Of a DNA stretch of 64,000 bases, positions 26,117 to 34,709 are shown piece by piece (the first letter of the stretch is position 1; each line of letters begins with the position of its first letter). The stretch is from contig CAYVWR010000010.1 of NCBI GenBank assembly GCA_964455525.1, positions 62,001 through 126,000 on the forward strand, given 5' to 3'. Origin of the DNA: JAFDZV01 sp964455525. Lineage in GTDB: Bacteria; Bacteroidota; Ignavibacteria; OLB7. The notes below the pieces were generated by a model. It made no database searches. It was given only the letters and a program-made list of their open reading frames with translations, and had not been told where the DNA came from. The position numbers were made by a program, and so were the translations under genes.

Positions 26117-29100
26117 ATGCAGTCCGGTTATTATCGCTTCCCCACAATTCAGGGGGATATAGTAGTATTCACCAGTGAGGACGACCTATGGTCGATCCCA
26201 ACCACTGGCGGTATTGCCCGACGACTCACATCCAGCATCAGCCAGATAGCACGGCCCATCCTTTCACCGGATGGGCGCTGGCTTGCCTTTGTGGCTCGCG
26301 AAGAAGGGCATAACGAGCTTTATGCGATGCCCGCTTCAGGGGGTGAGGCAAGGCGTCTGACATATTTCGGCGCGATGACGCAGCCGGTAGGATGGAGCCG
26401 TGATGGATCGAAGATCATCTTCTCCACCAATCATGCGCAGCCGTTCCAGCGCATCATGCGACTTTATGAGATAGCCCCCGAAGGCGGACCGGTCACCGAG
26501 GTGCCGGTTGGGCCAGCGCACAGCATTTCCTACGGCCCGGAGCAGGGAACAGTGATCGGCAGAAATACGCATGATCCGGCCCGCTGGAAGCGTTACCGTG
26601 GTGGCACCGCCGGAGATCTCTGGATCGATACCGAGGGCAACGGAAACTTCCGCAGGCTTACCTCGCTCAAGGCCAACTTCGCATCCCCGATGTGGATCGG
26701 CACCAGGATCTATTTCCTGAGCGATTACGAGGGATACGGCAATGTATATAGTTGCACAACGAGCGGAGATGATCTTCGCCGCCACACCGACCACGACGAC
26801 TACTATGCACGCAACGCCGTCAGCGACGGCAGCCGCATCGTCTATCATGCCGGTGGGAACCTCTATCTGTTCGATCCCGAAACCAACTCCTATGGGCCTA
26901 TCGAGGTGGAGTATCACTCCCCTCGCACACAGCGCAGCAGGAAGTTTGTCGAAGGGGCCGACTACCTCCAGAGTTACGCGCTTCACCCGGAGGGGCATTC
27001 CCTGGCCCTGGTGTTACGCGGCAAACCGGTAACCACCGGAAATTTTGCCGGCCCGGTGGTGCAGCATGGCGATCCGTTCACCGTTCGCTATCGTCTGGCC
27101 CGCCATCTCAACGATGGCCGCCGTCTGGTTGCCACCAGCGACAAGGGTGGAGAGGAGGCACTGGCGATCCTGAGCGGCGATGGCGCCGAGGAGGAGGATC
27201 GTCTAGAAGGGATCGACATCGGCAGGCCGGTCAACCTTGTCGTCTCCCCGAAGAGCGACCGTGTGGCCTTCGGCAATCACCGCAACGAGATCATCGTTGT
27301 GGATCTGGCGACGCGCTCGATGACGATACTCGACAGAAGCAACACCTTGCACGACAACGGCGTGGCTTGGTCGCCGGATGGACGCTGGCTGGCGTTCAAC
27401 CATGCCGAGAACCCGGAGACCTCCTATCTGATGATCGCCAACGTGGAGACCGGCGAAAAGCATCAGGTAACCGAGCCGGTGCTCCACGACATCGCGCCCG
27501 CATTCGATCCTGAGGGGCGCTATCTCTACTTCCTCTCCTACCGCGAGCTTGACCCTGTTTACGACAATCTTCATTTCGACCTGAGTTTCCCTCGTGGGAT
27601 GCGCCCATATCTGATCACGCTCCGTCGCGATCTGCGGAATCCCTTTCTTCCCAAACCGAAGCCACCAAAACGAGAAGATCCAAACGAACAGGACGAGAAG
27701 AAGAGGGCACCGGAGGTCACGATCGACTTCGATGGCATCGCCCGCCGCATTCTTCCCTTCCCTGCAAAGGAAGCCAAGTACACGCAGGTGATAGGAACAC
27801 GCAAGGGGGTCTATTTCGTAAGCCAGCCGGTGCAGGGCAGCCTGAGCGCCGAAGCCGGGAACGATCAGGCACCAACCGGCAAGCTGGAGGCCTTCGACTT
27901 CGACAAGCAGAAGATAGAGGGTGTGGCCGAGGAGGTGAGCGATGTTGCCATCTCGCACGACGCCACAACAATGGTCTATCGTTCAGGCAAGCGGCTGCGG
28001 ATCTTTGCGGCCGGTGAGCGGTTGGAGGAGAAGGCAGGAGAGGATCATGGGGCCAACACCGGCTGGGTCGATCTTGGGCGCACCAGCATCGGCATCCTCC
28101 CTCCGGCGGAATGGGAGCAGATGTACCGGGAAGCATGGCGGCTGCAACGGGACTTCTTCTGGACCGAGGGGATGCTTGGCCTGGACTGGGAGAAGGTCTA
28201 CAGCCTGTACCGTCCGCTGATCGACCGTCTTGGAACCCGCTCGGAGTTCAGCGATCTGATCTGGGAGATGCATGGCGAGCTTGGCACCTCGCATGCCTAT
28301 GAAATGGGAGGCGATTACCGTGAAAGCCCAACCTATGCACAAGGATTCCTCGGCGCCGACTTTGTCCTGAACGACGATGGTTGGGTGCTGGAGCATATCG
28401 TTCGCGGAGACGCATGGAGCAACCAGTATGGCTCCCCTCTTGAAACGCCCGGGGTGAACATTGCCGAAGGGGACCGTATCGTTGCCATCAACGGCCGCAA
28501 GGTCTCGCGGACCCGCTCGCCATACGAGCAACTGGTGAACACCGCGGGCACCGAGGTCTCCATCACGTTTATCCCGAGCGGCTCCAGCGAGCCGTGCACA
28601 ACCACCCTGAAGGCACTTGGCAACGAGCAGCCGGTACGCTATCGTGAATGGGTGGAGAGCAACCGCCGCCGTGTTCATGAAGCCACCGACGGAAAGGTCG
28701 GATATGTTCATGTCCCCAATATGGGGCCACTTGGCTATAGCGAGTTCCACCGTGGATTCCTGAGCGAAGTAGGGCGCGGGGCATTGATCGTGGATGTCCG
28801 GTTCAACGGCGGAGGGCATGTCTCGCAGCTCATCCTTGAAAAGCTGGCGCGGAAGCGCATCGGTTACGGCCTGGCGCGTCATGGCATGCCGGAACCGTAT
28901 CCACTGTATTCGGTCGGCGGACCGATCGTGGCACTGACAAACGAAAACGCCGGCTCCGACGGCGATATCTTCTCGCACGGATTCAAGCTGATGAAGCTTG
29001 GTCCCCTGATCGGAAAACGGACCTGGGGAGGAGTGGTTGGCATCTGGCCACGCAATCCGCTGGTGGATGGTTCGGTGACAACTCAACCGGAGTTCTCGCA

Positions 29101-29332
29101 CTGGTTCGAGGATGTGCAGTGGGGACTGGAGAACTACGGCACCGATCCCGACATCGACATCGATATCACACCGCAGGATTATGTGGCCAACCGCGATACG
29201 CAGCTTGAGCGTGCGATCGCCGAGGTGCTTCGGCTGAACCAGGAGCATCCGCTTACATTGCCGGCATTCGATGGGCGCCCGATCCTTGCCCCAGAGCCGC
29301 TGCCGAAGCGTGTTTCTCTGAACGGCCTGTAA
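26117..29332 (+). CDS. Tricorn protease (S41-family, beta-propeller-PDZ type)
   Basis: A 1071-aa protein matching the tricorn layout: N-terminal six-bladed beta-propeller (about 1-310, TolB-like blades such as SPDGRWLAFVAREEGHNELY), a second propeller (about 320-650), C1 helical domain (about 660-750), PDZ (about 750-840, with EGDRIVAINGRKV) and the C2 catalytic domain. By alignment of motifs to the archaeal enzyme, the catalytic set is visible: Ser725-His726 (ELGTSHAYE), nucleophile Ser947-Asp948 (ENAGSDGD) and Glu1005 (GLENYG). No signal peptide, so cytoplasmic. Tricorn trims proteasome-size oligopeptides to di/tripeptides. It occurs in bacteria without proteasomes too. A terminator hairpin follows at 29364-29399. 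Confidence 0.95.
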   Translation: MQSGYYRFPTIQGDIVVFTSEDDLWSIPTTGGIARRLTSSISQIARPILSPDGRWLAFVAREEGHNELYAMPASGGEARRLTYFGAMTQPVGWSRDGSKIIFSTNHAQPFQRIMRLYEIAPEGGPVTEVPVGPAHSISYGPEQGTVIGRNTHDPARWKRYRGGTAGDLWIDTEGNGNFRRLTSLKANFASPMWIGTRIYFLSDYEGYGNVYSCTTSGDDLRRHTDHDDYYARNAVSDGSRIVYHAGGNLYLFDPETNSYGPIEVEYHSPRTQRSRKFVEGADYLQSYALHPEGHSLALVLRGKPVTTGNFAGPVVQHGDPFTVRYRLARHLNDGRRLVATSDKGGEEALAILSGDGAEEEDRLEGIDIGRPVNLVVSPKSDRVAFGNHRNEIIVVDLATRSMTILDRSNTLHDNGVAWSPDGRWLAFNHAENPETSYLMIANVETGEKHQVTEPVLHDIAPAFDPEGRYLYFLSYRELDPVYDNLHFDLSFPRGMRPYLITLRRDLRNPFLPKPKPPKREDPNEQDEKKRAPEVTIDFDGIARRILPFPAKEAKYTQVIGTRKGVYFVSQPVQGSLSAEAGNDQAPTGKLEAFDFDKQKIEGVAEEVSDVAISHDATTMVYRSGKRLRIFAAGERLEEKAGEDHGANTGWVDLGRTSIGILPPAEWEQMYREAWRLQRDFFWTEGMLGLDWEKVYSLYRPLIDRLGTRSEFSDLIWEMHGELGTSHAYEMGGDYRESPTYAQGFLGADFVLNDDGWVLEHIVRGDAWSNQYGSPLETPGVNIAEGDRIVAINGRKVSRTRSPYEQLVNTAGTEVSITFIPSGSSEPCTTTLKALGNEQPVRYREWVESNRRRVHEATDGKVGYVHVPNMGPLGYSEFHRGFLSEVGRGALIVDVRFNGGGHVSQLILEKLARKRIGYGLARHGMPEPYPLYSVGGPIVALTNENAGSDGDIFSHGFKLMKLGPLIGKRTWGGVVGIWPRNPLVDGSVTTQPEFSHWFEDVQWGLENYGTDPDIDIDITPQDYVANRDTQLERAIAEVLRLNQEHPLTLPAFDGRPILAPEPLPKRVSLNGL

Positions 29333-29363
29333 CCGTGGGCAGCAGAGCTATCTGAATCAACAT

Positions 29364-29399
29364 CGACGAGGCGATCCGTTATGCCGGATCGCCTCGTTG
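29364..29399 (+). terminator. Hairpin after the tricorn gene
   Basis: A stem of at least 12 bp (core GAGGCGATCC / GGATCGCCTC) with a 6-nt loop 32 nt after the stop. Only a weak T stretch (GCGTTATA) follows. Confidence 0.6.
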
Positions 29400-29482
29400 C
29401 GTTATAGCACCTCCCGGCGCCGCGAGCATTGCCGCTATGGCTCTTTGACGGGCGTTGAAATCCCCAGGCCAACAGCTCCATC

Positions 29483-29869
29483 CTAGAACATGGTGTTTTC
29501 ATTGGCCGCGCTCTCGGGGACCACCTGGAGGACATCCCAGTGCTCCACGATTTTTCCACGATCATCGAGCCGAAAGATGTCGATGCCTGCCCAGTCGCTA
29601 TCTCCCGGCCACTGCTGATGGCAGTGCAGGACAACATAATCTCCCTCGGCGATCGCACGCTTGATGTGCACACGTTTCCCTGGATACTCCCGTGCCATCC
29701 TCGTAAAGTATTCAATGAAGGCATCCTTGCCATCCCCTACCCCCGGATTATGCTGGATATACATATCCCCGGCATACATCGCGATGGCCTCGGCCGGCTT
29801 GCACTGGTTGAACATCAGATCGTAGAAACCGATAACGTTCTGTTTGTTCCGCTCACCATGATCGTTCAT
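29483..29869 (-). CDS. NTF2-like / SnoaL-type protein
   Basis: A 128-aa protein of the NTF2-like cone fold, SnoaL-like polyketide-cyclase subgroup. The pattern NVIGFYDLMFNQCKPAEAIA, MYIQHNPGVGDGKDAFIEYF, VLHCHQQWPGDSDWAGIDIF and HWDVLQVVP is characteristic. The His in the IQHNP motif and acidic residues near IDIFRLDD line the presumed pocket. An AAGGATACC box precedes ATG 29869. Enzymatic substrate is unknown, and many members only bind ligands. It stands alone between the tricorn and tRNA-Val. Confidence 0.88.
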   Translation of the reverse strand: MNDHGERNKQNVIGFYDLMFNQCKPAEAIAMYAGDMYIQHNPGVGDGKDAFIEYFTRMAREYPGKRVHIKRAIAEGDYVVLHCHQQWPGDSDWAGIDIFRLDDRGKIVEHWDVLQVVPESAANENTMF

Positions 29870-29977
29870 TGCTGGTATCCTTGTTCAGATAAAAGCCGTT
29901 GCAGGGATGGCAACCTCCGCAGAACAAGCAGGAGAAAGGGGGGGGTGGAAAGCCCTACGGCCTTAATGGACGCAAAC

Positions 29978-30013
29978 GAAAAAGCGCCACACAGGTAACA
30001 CTGTGCGGCGCTT
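29978..30013 (-). terminator. Terminator of tRNA-Val
   Basis: On the minus strand: arms AAGCGCC-x-CACAG / CTGTG-x-GGCGCTT pair with one mismatch over ~12 bp, and the 3' arm ends in TTTTT. It starts 18 nt after the tRNA 3' end. Confidence 0.75.
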
Positions 30014-30030
30014 GGCGTGTATCAAATCAG

Positions 30031-30104
30031 TGGGGTTAGTAGGATTCGAACCTACGACCTCATCCATGTCAAGGATGCGCGCTAACCAACTGTGCCATAA
30101 CCCC
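30031..30104 (-). tRNA. tRNA-Val (anticodon GAC)
   Basis: A 74-nt cloverleaf on the minus strand including the discriminator A. The acceptor stem GGGGTTA / TAACCCC is perfect (7 bp). The anticodon stem CATCC / GGATG flanks loop TTGACAT, giving anticodon GAC (valine). The T arm is GTAGG-TTCGAAT-CCTAC. The D arm is GCAC...GCGC with one A-C mismatch. CCA is not encoded. Promoter boxes lie at 30129-30160 and a terminator at 29978-30013, so it is a single-tRNA unit. Confidence 0.95.
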
Positions 30105-30128
30105 TAGGCCTTCCGTAGAGAAGGGACA

Positions 30129-30160
30129 CAAATATAAATCCTCCGCTGTGGCTCTCCAAG
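30129..30160 (-). promoter_or_regulatory. Promoter of tRNA-Val
   Basis: On the minus strand, CTTG (30157-30160) is followed by 20 nt and then TATATTTG (30129-30136), an exact match to the Bacteroidota -33 / -7 pattern. The tRNA begins 24 nt after the -7 box. An inverted repeat TCTCCAAG ... CTTGGAGA (30153-30178) overlaps the -33 box. Confidence 0.75.
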
Positions 30161-30233
30161 ATTTTTTTCTCTTGGAGACAGCCCGTAACACTCCGGCCTG
30201 CTGGATGGATCGCATAGAAAAAGCGCGGCGATT

Positions 30234-30266
30234 CTTGCCCATGTGATCGGTGTCGGTGTAGGTTTG
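30234..30266 (+). promoter_or_regulatory. Candidate promoter of the small lipoprotein gene
   Basis: CTTG (30234-30237), 21 nt, TAGGTTTG (30259-30266): consistent with the xTTG-N20-TAnnTTTG pattern seen at the two tRNA genes. It would give a ~120-nt leader before ATG 30393. Confidence 0.55.
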
Positions 30267-30392
30267 CAGCATCTTGTATCATGGCCTATCTATCCGCCCG
30301 GCAGAGAGCGGTTAATCCACGGCTTCCACCGGGAGGTCAACAGCTCCGGGCTAAGCAGCCAAAACTTATTAACAGCAAAGGAATACGATCTG

Positions 30393-30791
30393 ATGAAATC
30401 ACGAGCATTAATCATCGCCGGATGTCTGCTTTCGCTCGGCATCGCCTCATGCAGCGATAACAAGACCGAGGAGCCAGCCACGAACGACACCATACAGGTG
30501 ACGACTCCGCCGGTTGATTCCATCACGCCAATCGATACTGCTACCGCCAGAGATACGGCGCTGATCGACACCAAGCGGACCGATACGGCAATTATCTCCA
30601 CAGATACAACGGTAAAGGCGGGCAAGACCGTGACGACAGGGACGCGTGACCCCAAGGCTGGCTCGAAGTCAACCTCCAGCACGAAGACCACAACTCCGAC
30701 CCCGGCCGCACCGGAAACGCATGGCAGCACGCCACGTCGCGACGGCGGAGCATCGGAGCCACAGGGCACCGAGTCGCGTCCACGCCGCTAA
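30393..30791 (+). CDS. Small Thr-rich lipoprotein (132 aa)
   Basis: The start at 30393 gives a classic lipoprotein signal MKSRALIIAGCLLSLGIASC with lipobox IASC and Cys20. The longer frame back to 30243 would bury this. The mature chain is unstructured-looking and extremely rich in Thr, Asp, Pro and Lys (DTALIDTKRTDTAIISTDTT is typical), ending in an Arg/Pro/Gly tail (PQGTESRPRR). No folded domain is visible, so it may be a flexible envelope tether. An AAAGGA box lies 12 nt upstream. A promoter-like pair precedes it, and a hairpin follows at 30822-30855. Confidence 0.75.
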   Translation: MKSRALIIAGCLLSLGIASCSDNKTEEPATNDTIQVTTPPVDSITPIDTATARDTALIDTKRTDTAIISTDTTVKAGKTVTTGTRDPKAGSKSTSSTKTTTPTPAAPETHGSTPRRDGGASEPQGTESRPRR

Positions 30792-30821
30792 AAGACAGTC
30801 TCCTGTACGATGAGAAAACCC

Positions 30822-30855
30822 TATCGCCCGGCACCTCCAACGGCACCGGGCGATA
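30822..30855. terminator. Hairpin between convergent genes
   Basis: A 10-bp perfect stem TATCGCCCGG / CCGGGCGATA, loop 14 nt, between the lipoprotein stop (30791) and the mannosyltransferase-like stop (30861). T runs are short on both sides (CGTTTC on plus), so it may act bidirectionally. Confidence 0.5.
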
Positions 30856-30860
30856 TCGTT

Positions 30861-32282
30861 TCAGCTATCAGGTTCGCTACGCCCCGGGCCGGTGCCCCTT
30901 GATCGGAACGCCTGCAACGCACCATATGCGGCAAGAATCGCAAACCCACCCCATTCAAGCCCAACAACCTGCATCAGCTCAACCTGCGGCGACCGGAGAT
31001 ACATCAGATAGGTGAACGGAGCGACCAGCAGCACCCAGAGCCAGGCACGATGCAGCATGCGGTTCGATGCAAGCGGCAAGATGAACAGCGGTGCGGCGAA
31101 ATACCAGATATGCACCTTTGCAGCCAGCACAATCTGGACGGTAACGACCAGCAAGGCACGCCAGGCAAGCTCCGGCACCGAACGATCGCGCACGGGCGCC
31201 CACCATATCAGCAGAAGGAGAAGGAGCTGAACGGCCACGCCGATCGCCCCGGCTGCCCGATTGGAAGGCCCGATGGAAAGCTCGTCCAGCACCCACTTTA
31301 CAGCGTAGTAGAAACCTCCGTTGAACTCGTAGTAGTTGGTGAAGCGCTCCAGCACCACCATATAGTTCCGCAACACGCCGGGAAGAAGCAGAGGAAGGAA
31401 CAGCAGGAAGACCGGCAGCGCAGCCACAAGCCCAGCACACCAGCGCCGCAGGCCAAGGAAGCGTCCCCACAGAGGGACAAGAACAAGCGGATGCAGACGC
31501 AGCACCGAGCCGATGGCAAGACCGATCACTCCTCCGCCAGCACGCCCGCTCATATACCCGGCAAGGCCAAGCGCAAGCCCAAGCGTCCAGAACGCGTCGG
31601 TATGTCCCTGGCCGGCAAGCTCTACGATCACCAGAGGATGCCAGGCATACAGAAGCGAAAACCGTCGTGGTAGCCCGAGACGATCCACCAGCCGAAGCAG
31701 AAGAAGGATGCTCGCAAGCTCCGCCCCGACCACAAAGAGCTTGTAGATGAGATATCCAGCCGCATATCCTCCCCCGAACGGTTCGCCCAGCGCCATGGCA
31801 GCGGCAAAGAGAGCCTCGGCTCCTGGAGGATAGATGGTGGTTGTTTCGGGGTGGCCCTGGTGATGGAACAGCTCATCCTGAAACCGAAGGAGCGATACAT
31901 CGGCGGGCGCAACAAGGTAGGGATTCTCCCCATGCAGAAGCAGCCGACCATCCCAGAGATAACGGTATGCATCATCGGAGAGGGATGGGGGCATCGGAAG
32001 CATTGCCAATCGCAGCAGCAATGCCACGCCCAGCACTGCCGAACGCCGTGGTTCCACACCGAAGCGTCCGAAGAGATAGATGGCAAGGTAGAGAACGACA
32101 GCCGCAGCCGTGCTAAGAGCAAGGTATGGAGCCAGAGCGGAGCGGAGATCGCCGAGCCAGGAGAGCGGTGCAAGCAGCGCCAGAAGAACGCCGCCGAGCA
32201 GCCAGACCGCACCGGGCGAGACATTCACCGCATGCGACGCCACAAGATTTCCGGCGCTGCCCCGGCTTCCGAAATCGCCCAC
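30861..32282 (-). CDS. GT-C / GT87-like polyprenyl-phosphate mannosyltransferase-type membrane protein
   Basis: A 473-aa integral membrane protein with about ten or more helices and a loop motif LSDDAYRYLWDGRLLLHGEN after the second to third helix, the DDxYRYxWDG element of GT-C mannosyltransferase-like proteins (DUF2029/GT87 neighbourhood). The start is set to GTG 32282: it lies 4 nt after the upstream stop and has a GGGAG box 7 nt upstream, whereas the longer frame to 32324 would overlap the anti-sigma gene. Such enzymes transfer sugars from polyprenyl-phosphate donors on the outer face of the inner membrane. The acidic pair DD is the likely catalytic or metal site. Last gene of the operon starting at 36264. 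Confidence 0.85.
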   Translation of the reverse strand: MGDFGSRGSAGNLVASHAVNVSPGAVWLLGGVLLALLAPLSWLGDLRSALAPYLALSTAAAVVLYLAIYLFGRFGVEPRRSAVLGVALLLRLAMLPMPPSLSDDAYRYLWDGRLLLHGENPYLVAPADVSLLRFQDELFHHQGHPETTTIYPPGAEALFAAAMALGEPFGGGYAAGYLIYKLFVVGAELASILLLLRLVDRLGLPRRFSLLYAWHPLVIVELAGQGHTDAFWTLGLALGLAGYMSGRAGGGVIGLAIGSVLRLHPLVLVPLWGRFLGLRRWCAGLVAALPVFLLFLPLLLPGVLRNYMVVLERFTNYYEFNGGFYYAVKWVLDELSIGPSNRAAGAIGVAVQLLLLLLIWWAPVRDRSVPELAWRALLVVTVQIVLAAKVHIWYFAAPLFILPLASNRMLHRAWLWVLLVAPFTYLMYLRSPQVELMQVVGLEWGGFAILAAYGALQAFRSRGTGPGRSEPDS

Positions 32283-32286
32283 GAGG

Positions 32287-32709
32287 CTACTCCCTGCCGC
32301 AAAGGAACTCCACCCGCAGGCCATGCCCGGTGTTCTCGATCCGAAGATCCTGCATCAGAGCACGGATCAGGAACATTCCACGCCCCCCTTCGCGCAGAAC
32401 GTTATCGGCACTGAGCGGATCGGCAACCGCATCGGGATCGAACCCCTCCCCCTCATCCTCTACCACGCAACGGATGGCATCGGCCAGACACTCCACCGAA
32501 TAACGGACCAGCCGAGTGGGATCGGACTTGTTGCCGTGGATGATGGCATTGGTCACTGCCTCGCTCATCGCCACGACAAGGTTGAAGAACTGACTATCGC
32601 TGATGGGGCAGGTCCGGCGCACCTGTTCCAGCAGCCCCGGCAGGGCGGCAAGTTCATCACGACTGCTATAGAACTCGCGTGCGAGAAGGAGTAATGGGTT
32701 GCTATTCAA
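32287..32709 (-). CDS. RsbW-like anti-sigma regulatory factor (serine kinase, HATPase_c)
   Basis: A 140-aa single-domain GHKL ATPase. The N box is MSEAVTNAIIHGN (His and Asn residues), the G1 box VEDEGEGFDP, and the G2 box EGGRGMFLI. All are intact, so ATP binding is expected. Such proteins phosphorylate an anti-sigma antagonist and bind a sigma factor in partner-switching systems. Start is TTG at 32709, 20 nt after the stop of the outer-membrane protein gene. No ATG is available before the domain. No antagonist (STAS) or sigma gene is visible in the window. Downstream GT87-type gene follows after 4 nt. Confidence 0.92.
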   Translation of the reverse strand: MNSNPLLLLAREFYSSRDELAALPGLLEQVRRTCPISDSQFFNLVVAMSEAVTNAIIHGNKSDPTRLVRYSVECLADAIRCVVEDEGEGFDPDAVADPLSADNVLREGGRGMFLIRALMQDLRIENTGHGLRVEFLCGRE

Positions 32710-32729
32710 CTGATATCAGGATTGGGACG

Positions 32730-34709
32730 CTATAACTGCATGCCGACGGTGAGGAAAAGGATCGGAAGGCGGCCAATCAGCCTGCTTTCCTCGAACCGAT
32801 GTTCCCACCAACCGGAGAATTCAACAGCCGACCGCTCCGAAAGCCGCAGGTCGAGCCTGGCTGTCGGGCCAAACGATGTGCGATCGGAAAATGGTTCAAG
32901 CACGGTGCTTCTGGGCACTGCGCGGTAGCTCTTCACGCGTGAGAGACGGGTTCCCACACCGAATGTTATCCCGTCGAGCGTTGAGGTGGACATCTCCGCC
33001 CCCAGCCCTTCGGTACGGGTACGTTCGATGGGGCTTTCGGCAAACTGGGTCCAACTGAACGTTCCACGCTCCGAGATTCTAAGATCGCCGAAGACCATCA
33101 GCCCGAGCGTCTTTGTCAGTGTGGCCATCATCGAGTCGCGCAGATGAAGCTCGCGAAAGGAACGTCCGCGAATGTTCTGCGTTCGTCCCTCGAAATCATA
33201 CTCGGTATAATTGGCCAGCACTTCGGCCTCAAAGAAGTTATGGAAACGCTCGCCGAAACGGTAATGCACTGCCGGAGCCAGACGGAATATCCGGTTCCAG
33301 TTGTTATCGTTGCTGTTCTGCCCGAACAGATAGACCAGATGGGTAAGGAAGACCTGGCCATAGATCGAGAAGTCGAGCACAGGACCGAAGGAGCGGCCAT
33401 AGCGGATCTGGGCCTGGATCGACTGCTCATCCTTATCGAAATAGTTGATCGGGCTTGGGGTATCGTACCGGTAGATCGAAACGGCTCCGTTCAGCGCAAT
33501 CGTGTCGTAACGGCTCATACGGTACTCGCCATATCCGGCAACAAGCAACTGCTGCGAGACAAAATCGCTTTGCGCGCTGCTTGCCCGTTTGCGGGAGAGT
33601 TCCAGATTGTTTACCACACCGCGAGCATCCACCCGGTTGTACTGTTCGCTCGTACCATACTCTATCCGTACGCTTCCGGTAAATCGTTTCGGCGTCCAGC
33701 GCATCCCCACCACTGTTCCCATGGCAAGCTCTCTGCGCTCATAACGAAACGGCTCCGGATCGCGGGGAAGGGGGGGCAGCCCCTCGGAAAGCTCCTCCTG
33801 CCCTACCAACTGGCGCAAAAGCTGGAAGGAGATATCAAGCCCAAGATTCTCATCGAGCGGGTAGCTGATCAGGGAGTTCAGAAGCAGGCGCCCCTCGCCA
33901 CGCGTGTTGATGCCATCGTAGGTAAGCCCCTGATAGCGGATCAGGTCTTCCTCGCTACGCTTGATATAGAGATCCGTGTTGATGTGATCGTAACGGAACC
34001 GAAGCTGGCCACTGGCCCCTTCCTCGAACGATCGCGCCACCTGTAGATCAAGATACCCGTTGCTGTTATGGCGTGGCGCTATGTTGTACCAGCGTCCCCT
34101 GCCATCCAGTTGCACCTGATAACCGCTCCAGTCGAACCGGCCCAGAAGCTCACTGTAGAGCGCTCCTCCGGCATCCTCCACGTTCAACTGCCGGTTGTAG
34201 GTGCCACCGATCGCAAGCCCGATCCTGTTTCCCTGCTTGTCGCTCACTCTGCCACCAACCCCGATGAACGAGGCAGCGGTATTGTTCAATCCGGGGAAAC
34301 GTCCCCCGCGCTGCACATCGTTGGTCAGGGTTCCTTCCGAATGAAGGAACAGCCGCATGGTCGACGGGAGATTATATTCCAGATCGACCAGCATATCGAC
34401 CTGATCTCTGGTCGTGGGGTTGTCGATCAGGGTTGTCGATGTCAGGAGATTGCTTCGGATGGTCCCGTTGAGCAGCCCCTGGTGTAGATAATAATCGGCG
34501 AGCAGAGAAGTTGTATGGGTCGCGGCATACCGTTCCGTACGTGCCACCACCCATTGCCTGCCCAGCGAGTCCGGGAATTCTGGAACCTGTGCATGCAGCG
34601 CAGGCGATCCCAGCACAAGCAGGACCACGCTCAGGATGGCGCATCGGCGGCGGCCGAAAGAACAGGAGCGATACGAACAAAGCTCACTTACAGAGAAGAG
34701 GTCTGCCAT
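32730..34709 (-). CDS. Large outer-membrane beta-barrel-like protein (659 aa)
   Basis: Exported protein with an Arg-rich n-region and hydrophobic core (RRRCAILSVVLLVLGSPA, cleavage after LHAQ near residue 41). The rest is a long series of alternating polar/hydrophobic strands with many aromatic ends (for example RFDWSGYQVQLDGRGRWYN, YDTIALNGAVSIYRYD), ending in FSGWWEHRFEESRL and LPILFLTVGMQL. That pattern is typical of an outer-membrane barrel. No named family recognised. Start ATG 34709 overlaps the aspartokinase stop by 22 nt and has a GGGAG box. The start lies before the signal peptide with a long n-region, which is unusual but no other start fits. Confidence 0.7.
   Translation of the reverse strand: MADLFSVSELCSYRSCSFGRRRCAILSVVLLVLGSPALHAQVPEFPDSLGRQWVVARTERYAATHTTSLLADYYLHQGLLNGTIRSNLLTSTTLIDNPTTRDQVDMLVDLEYNLPSTMRLFLHSEGTLTNDVQRGGRFPGLNNTAASFIGVGGRVSDKQGNRIGLAIGGTYNRQLNVEDAGGALYSELLGRFDWSGYQVQLDGRGRWYNIAPRHNSNGYLDLQVARSFEEGASGQLRFRYDHINTDLYIKRSEEDLIRYQGLTYDGINTRGEGRLLLNSLISYPLDENLGLDISFQLLRQLVGQEELSEGLPPLPRDPEPFRYERRELAMGTVVGMRWTPKRFTGSVRIEYGTSEQYNRVDARGVVNNLELSRKRASSAQSDFVSQQLLVAGYGEYRMSRYDTIALNGAVSIYRYDTPSPINYFDKDEQSIQAQIRYGRSFGPVLDFSIYGQVFLTHLVYLFGQNSNDNNWNRIFRLAPAVHYRFGERFHNFFEAEVLANYTEYDFEGRTQNIRGRSFRELHLRDSMMATLTKTLGLMVFGDLRISERGTFSWTQFAESPIERTRTEGLGAEMSTSTLDGITFGVGTRLSRVKSYRAVPRSTVLEPFSDRTSFGPTARLDLRLSERSAVEFSGWWEHRFEESRLIGRLPILFLTVGMQL

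Noticed and set aside
27983..29248. 421-aa minus-strand frame in the tricorn gene
   Set aside because: Antisense to a gene with intact catalytic motifs; no ribosome binding site or family features.
30153..30178. Inverted repeat TCTCCAAG/CTTGGAGA as a terminator
   Set aside because: The T-rich stretch is in the loop rather than after the stem, and the site overlaps the tRNA-Val -33 box, so a regulatory or fortuitous role is more likely.
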